Assembly: GCA_963665085.2 (NCBI GenBank)
Contig: CAXXXS010000001.1
Span: 558,001 to 622,000 of the forward strand
Length of the DNA: 64,000 nucleotides
Reading direction: 5' to 3'
DNA from: G963665085 sp963665085
Lineage (GTDB): Bacteria > Bacteroidota > Bacteroidia > Bacteroidales > JAAAOM01
The translations under genes and the position numbers were made by a program. The stretch's first letter is position 1. Every line of letters starts with the position of its first letter. Shown piece by piece: positions 63,975-64,000 of the stretch. The notes under the pieces were generated by a model. It saw nothing but the letters and a program-made list of their open reading frames with translations. It was not told where the DNA came from and searched no databases.

Positions 63975-64000
63975 ATGGATAGAAGACAAATACTAAAATT
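63975..64000 (+). CDS. Start of a new gene, possible twin-arginine signal
   Basis: An ATG at 63975 begins MDRRQILK before the window ends. RRxxLK at the very start is the pattern of twin-arginine translocation signals, as found on hydrogenase and other cofactor-containing exported proteins, but eight codons are too few to be sure. Confidence 0.35.

Noticed and set aside
1..64000. tRNA, rRNA, CRISPR arrays and prophage
   Set aside because: No tRNA-like TPsiC stems, rRNA stretches, regularly spaced repeats or phage structural genes were recognised on either strand.

Overview
The window is an AT-rich chromosomal segment of a Bacteroidota bacterium. Evidence includes SusC-like and regulatory TonB-dependent receptors with carboxypeptidase-like N-termini, a receptor/DUF4249 pair, a GSCFA protein, the linked set sigma-54 regulator/lptE/TPR/secG/groES/groEL, and promoters of the TTG-N(18-20)-TAnnTTTG type rather than Shine-Dalgarno-led units. 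HydF, HydG, a TM1266-type regulator, Rex, xylose isomerase and bacteriohemerythrin suggest a fermentative, anaerobic or microaerophilic member of the Bacteroidales/Marinilabiliales side of the phylum (inference). No rRNA, tRNA, CRISPR array or intact insertion sequence was seen.

Layout. 0-7.2 kb: receptor plus DUF4249 lipoprotein, YebC, a large MG2/TonB-plug protein and bacteriohemerythrin. 7.2-18.4 kb: metY behind a poly-cysteine leader peptide, a large ABCG-like transporter, a lipoprotein, then aspA-like/hydF/queG and two secreted unknowns. 18.6-34.9 kb: an accessory block, almost entirely on the minus strand. It holds a LytTR two-component system with an outer-membrane receptor, a series of small resistance or modification-type genes (chloramphenicol acetyltransferase, deoxyribosyltransferase, esterase, two GNATs, threonine dehydratase-like, methyltransferase, HAD, CPBP protease), several of them broken, and a TPP-riboswitch-controlled thiamine salvage operon (methyltransferase-thiM-thiE-thiL-thiD-tenA). 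35-43.4 kb: a decayed carboxylesterase, an outer-membrane protein, two heme-binding proteins, groEL/groES, secG, TPR protein, lptE and a sigma-54 regulator. 43.5-48.7 kb: kdsB, Nudix, GSCFA, TonB receptor, lipoprotein. 48.8-53.7 kb: xylose locus (NUDIX-type regulator, xylB, xylA) and a glycosyltransferase. 53.7-64 kb: murB, a hydrogenase-like PAS protein lacking H-cluster cysteines with a [2Fe-2S] partner, rex, a flavin reductase, rlmN, a TPR hybrid kinase, the TM1266-type regulator and hydG.

How the parts work together. The redox/hydrogen theme recurs: hydF (with an aspartase-like gene), hydG with its small regulator, and rex. An 18-bp Rex-type palindrome lies in the rex/[2Fe-2S] divergent region and a near-identical one upstream of the hydG unit, which suggests one NADH-responsive regulon. 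hydE and the catalytic hydrogenase are not in the window.

Most noteworthy: the leader peptide ending in Met-Cys-Cys-Cys before metY; the H-cluster-less hydrogenase-like sensor; a 7-bp triplicate repeat that puts a deoxyribosyltransferase out of frame; repeated 5' fragments of a chloramphenicol acetyltransferase gene between broken cassettes; covarying palindromic repeats between convergent genes; and single-base frameshifts in hydG and lptE that are either real or assembly errors.
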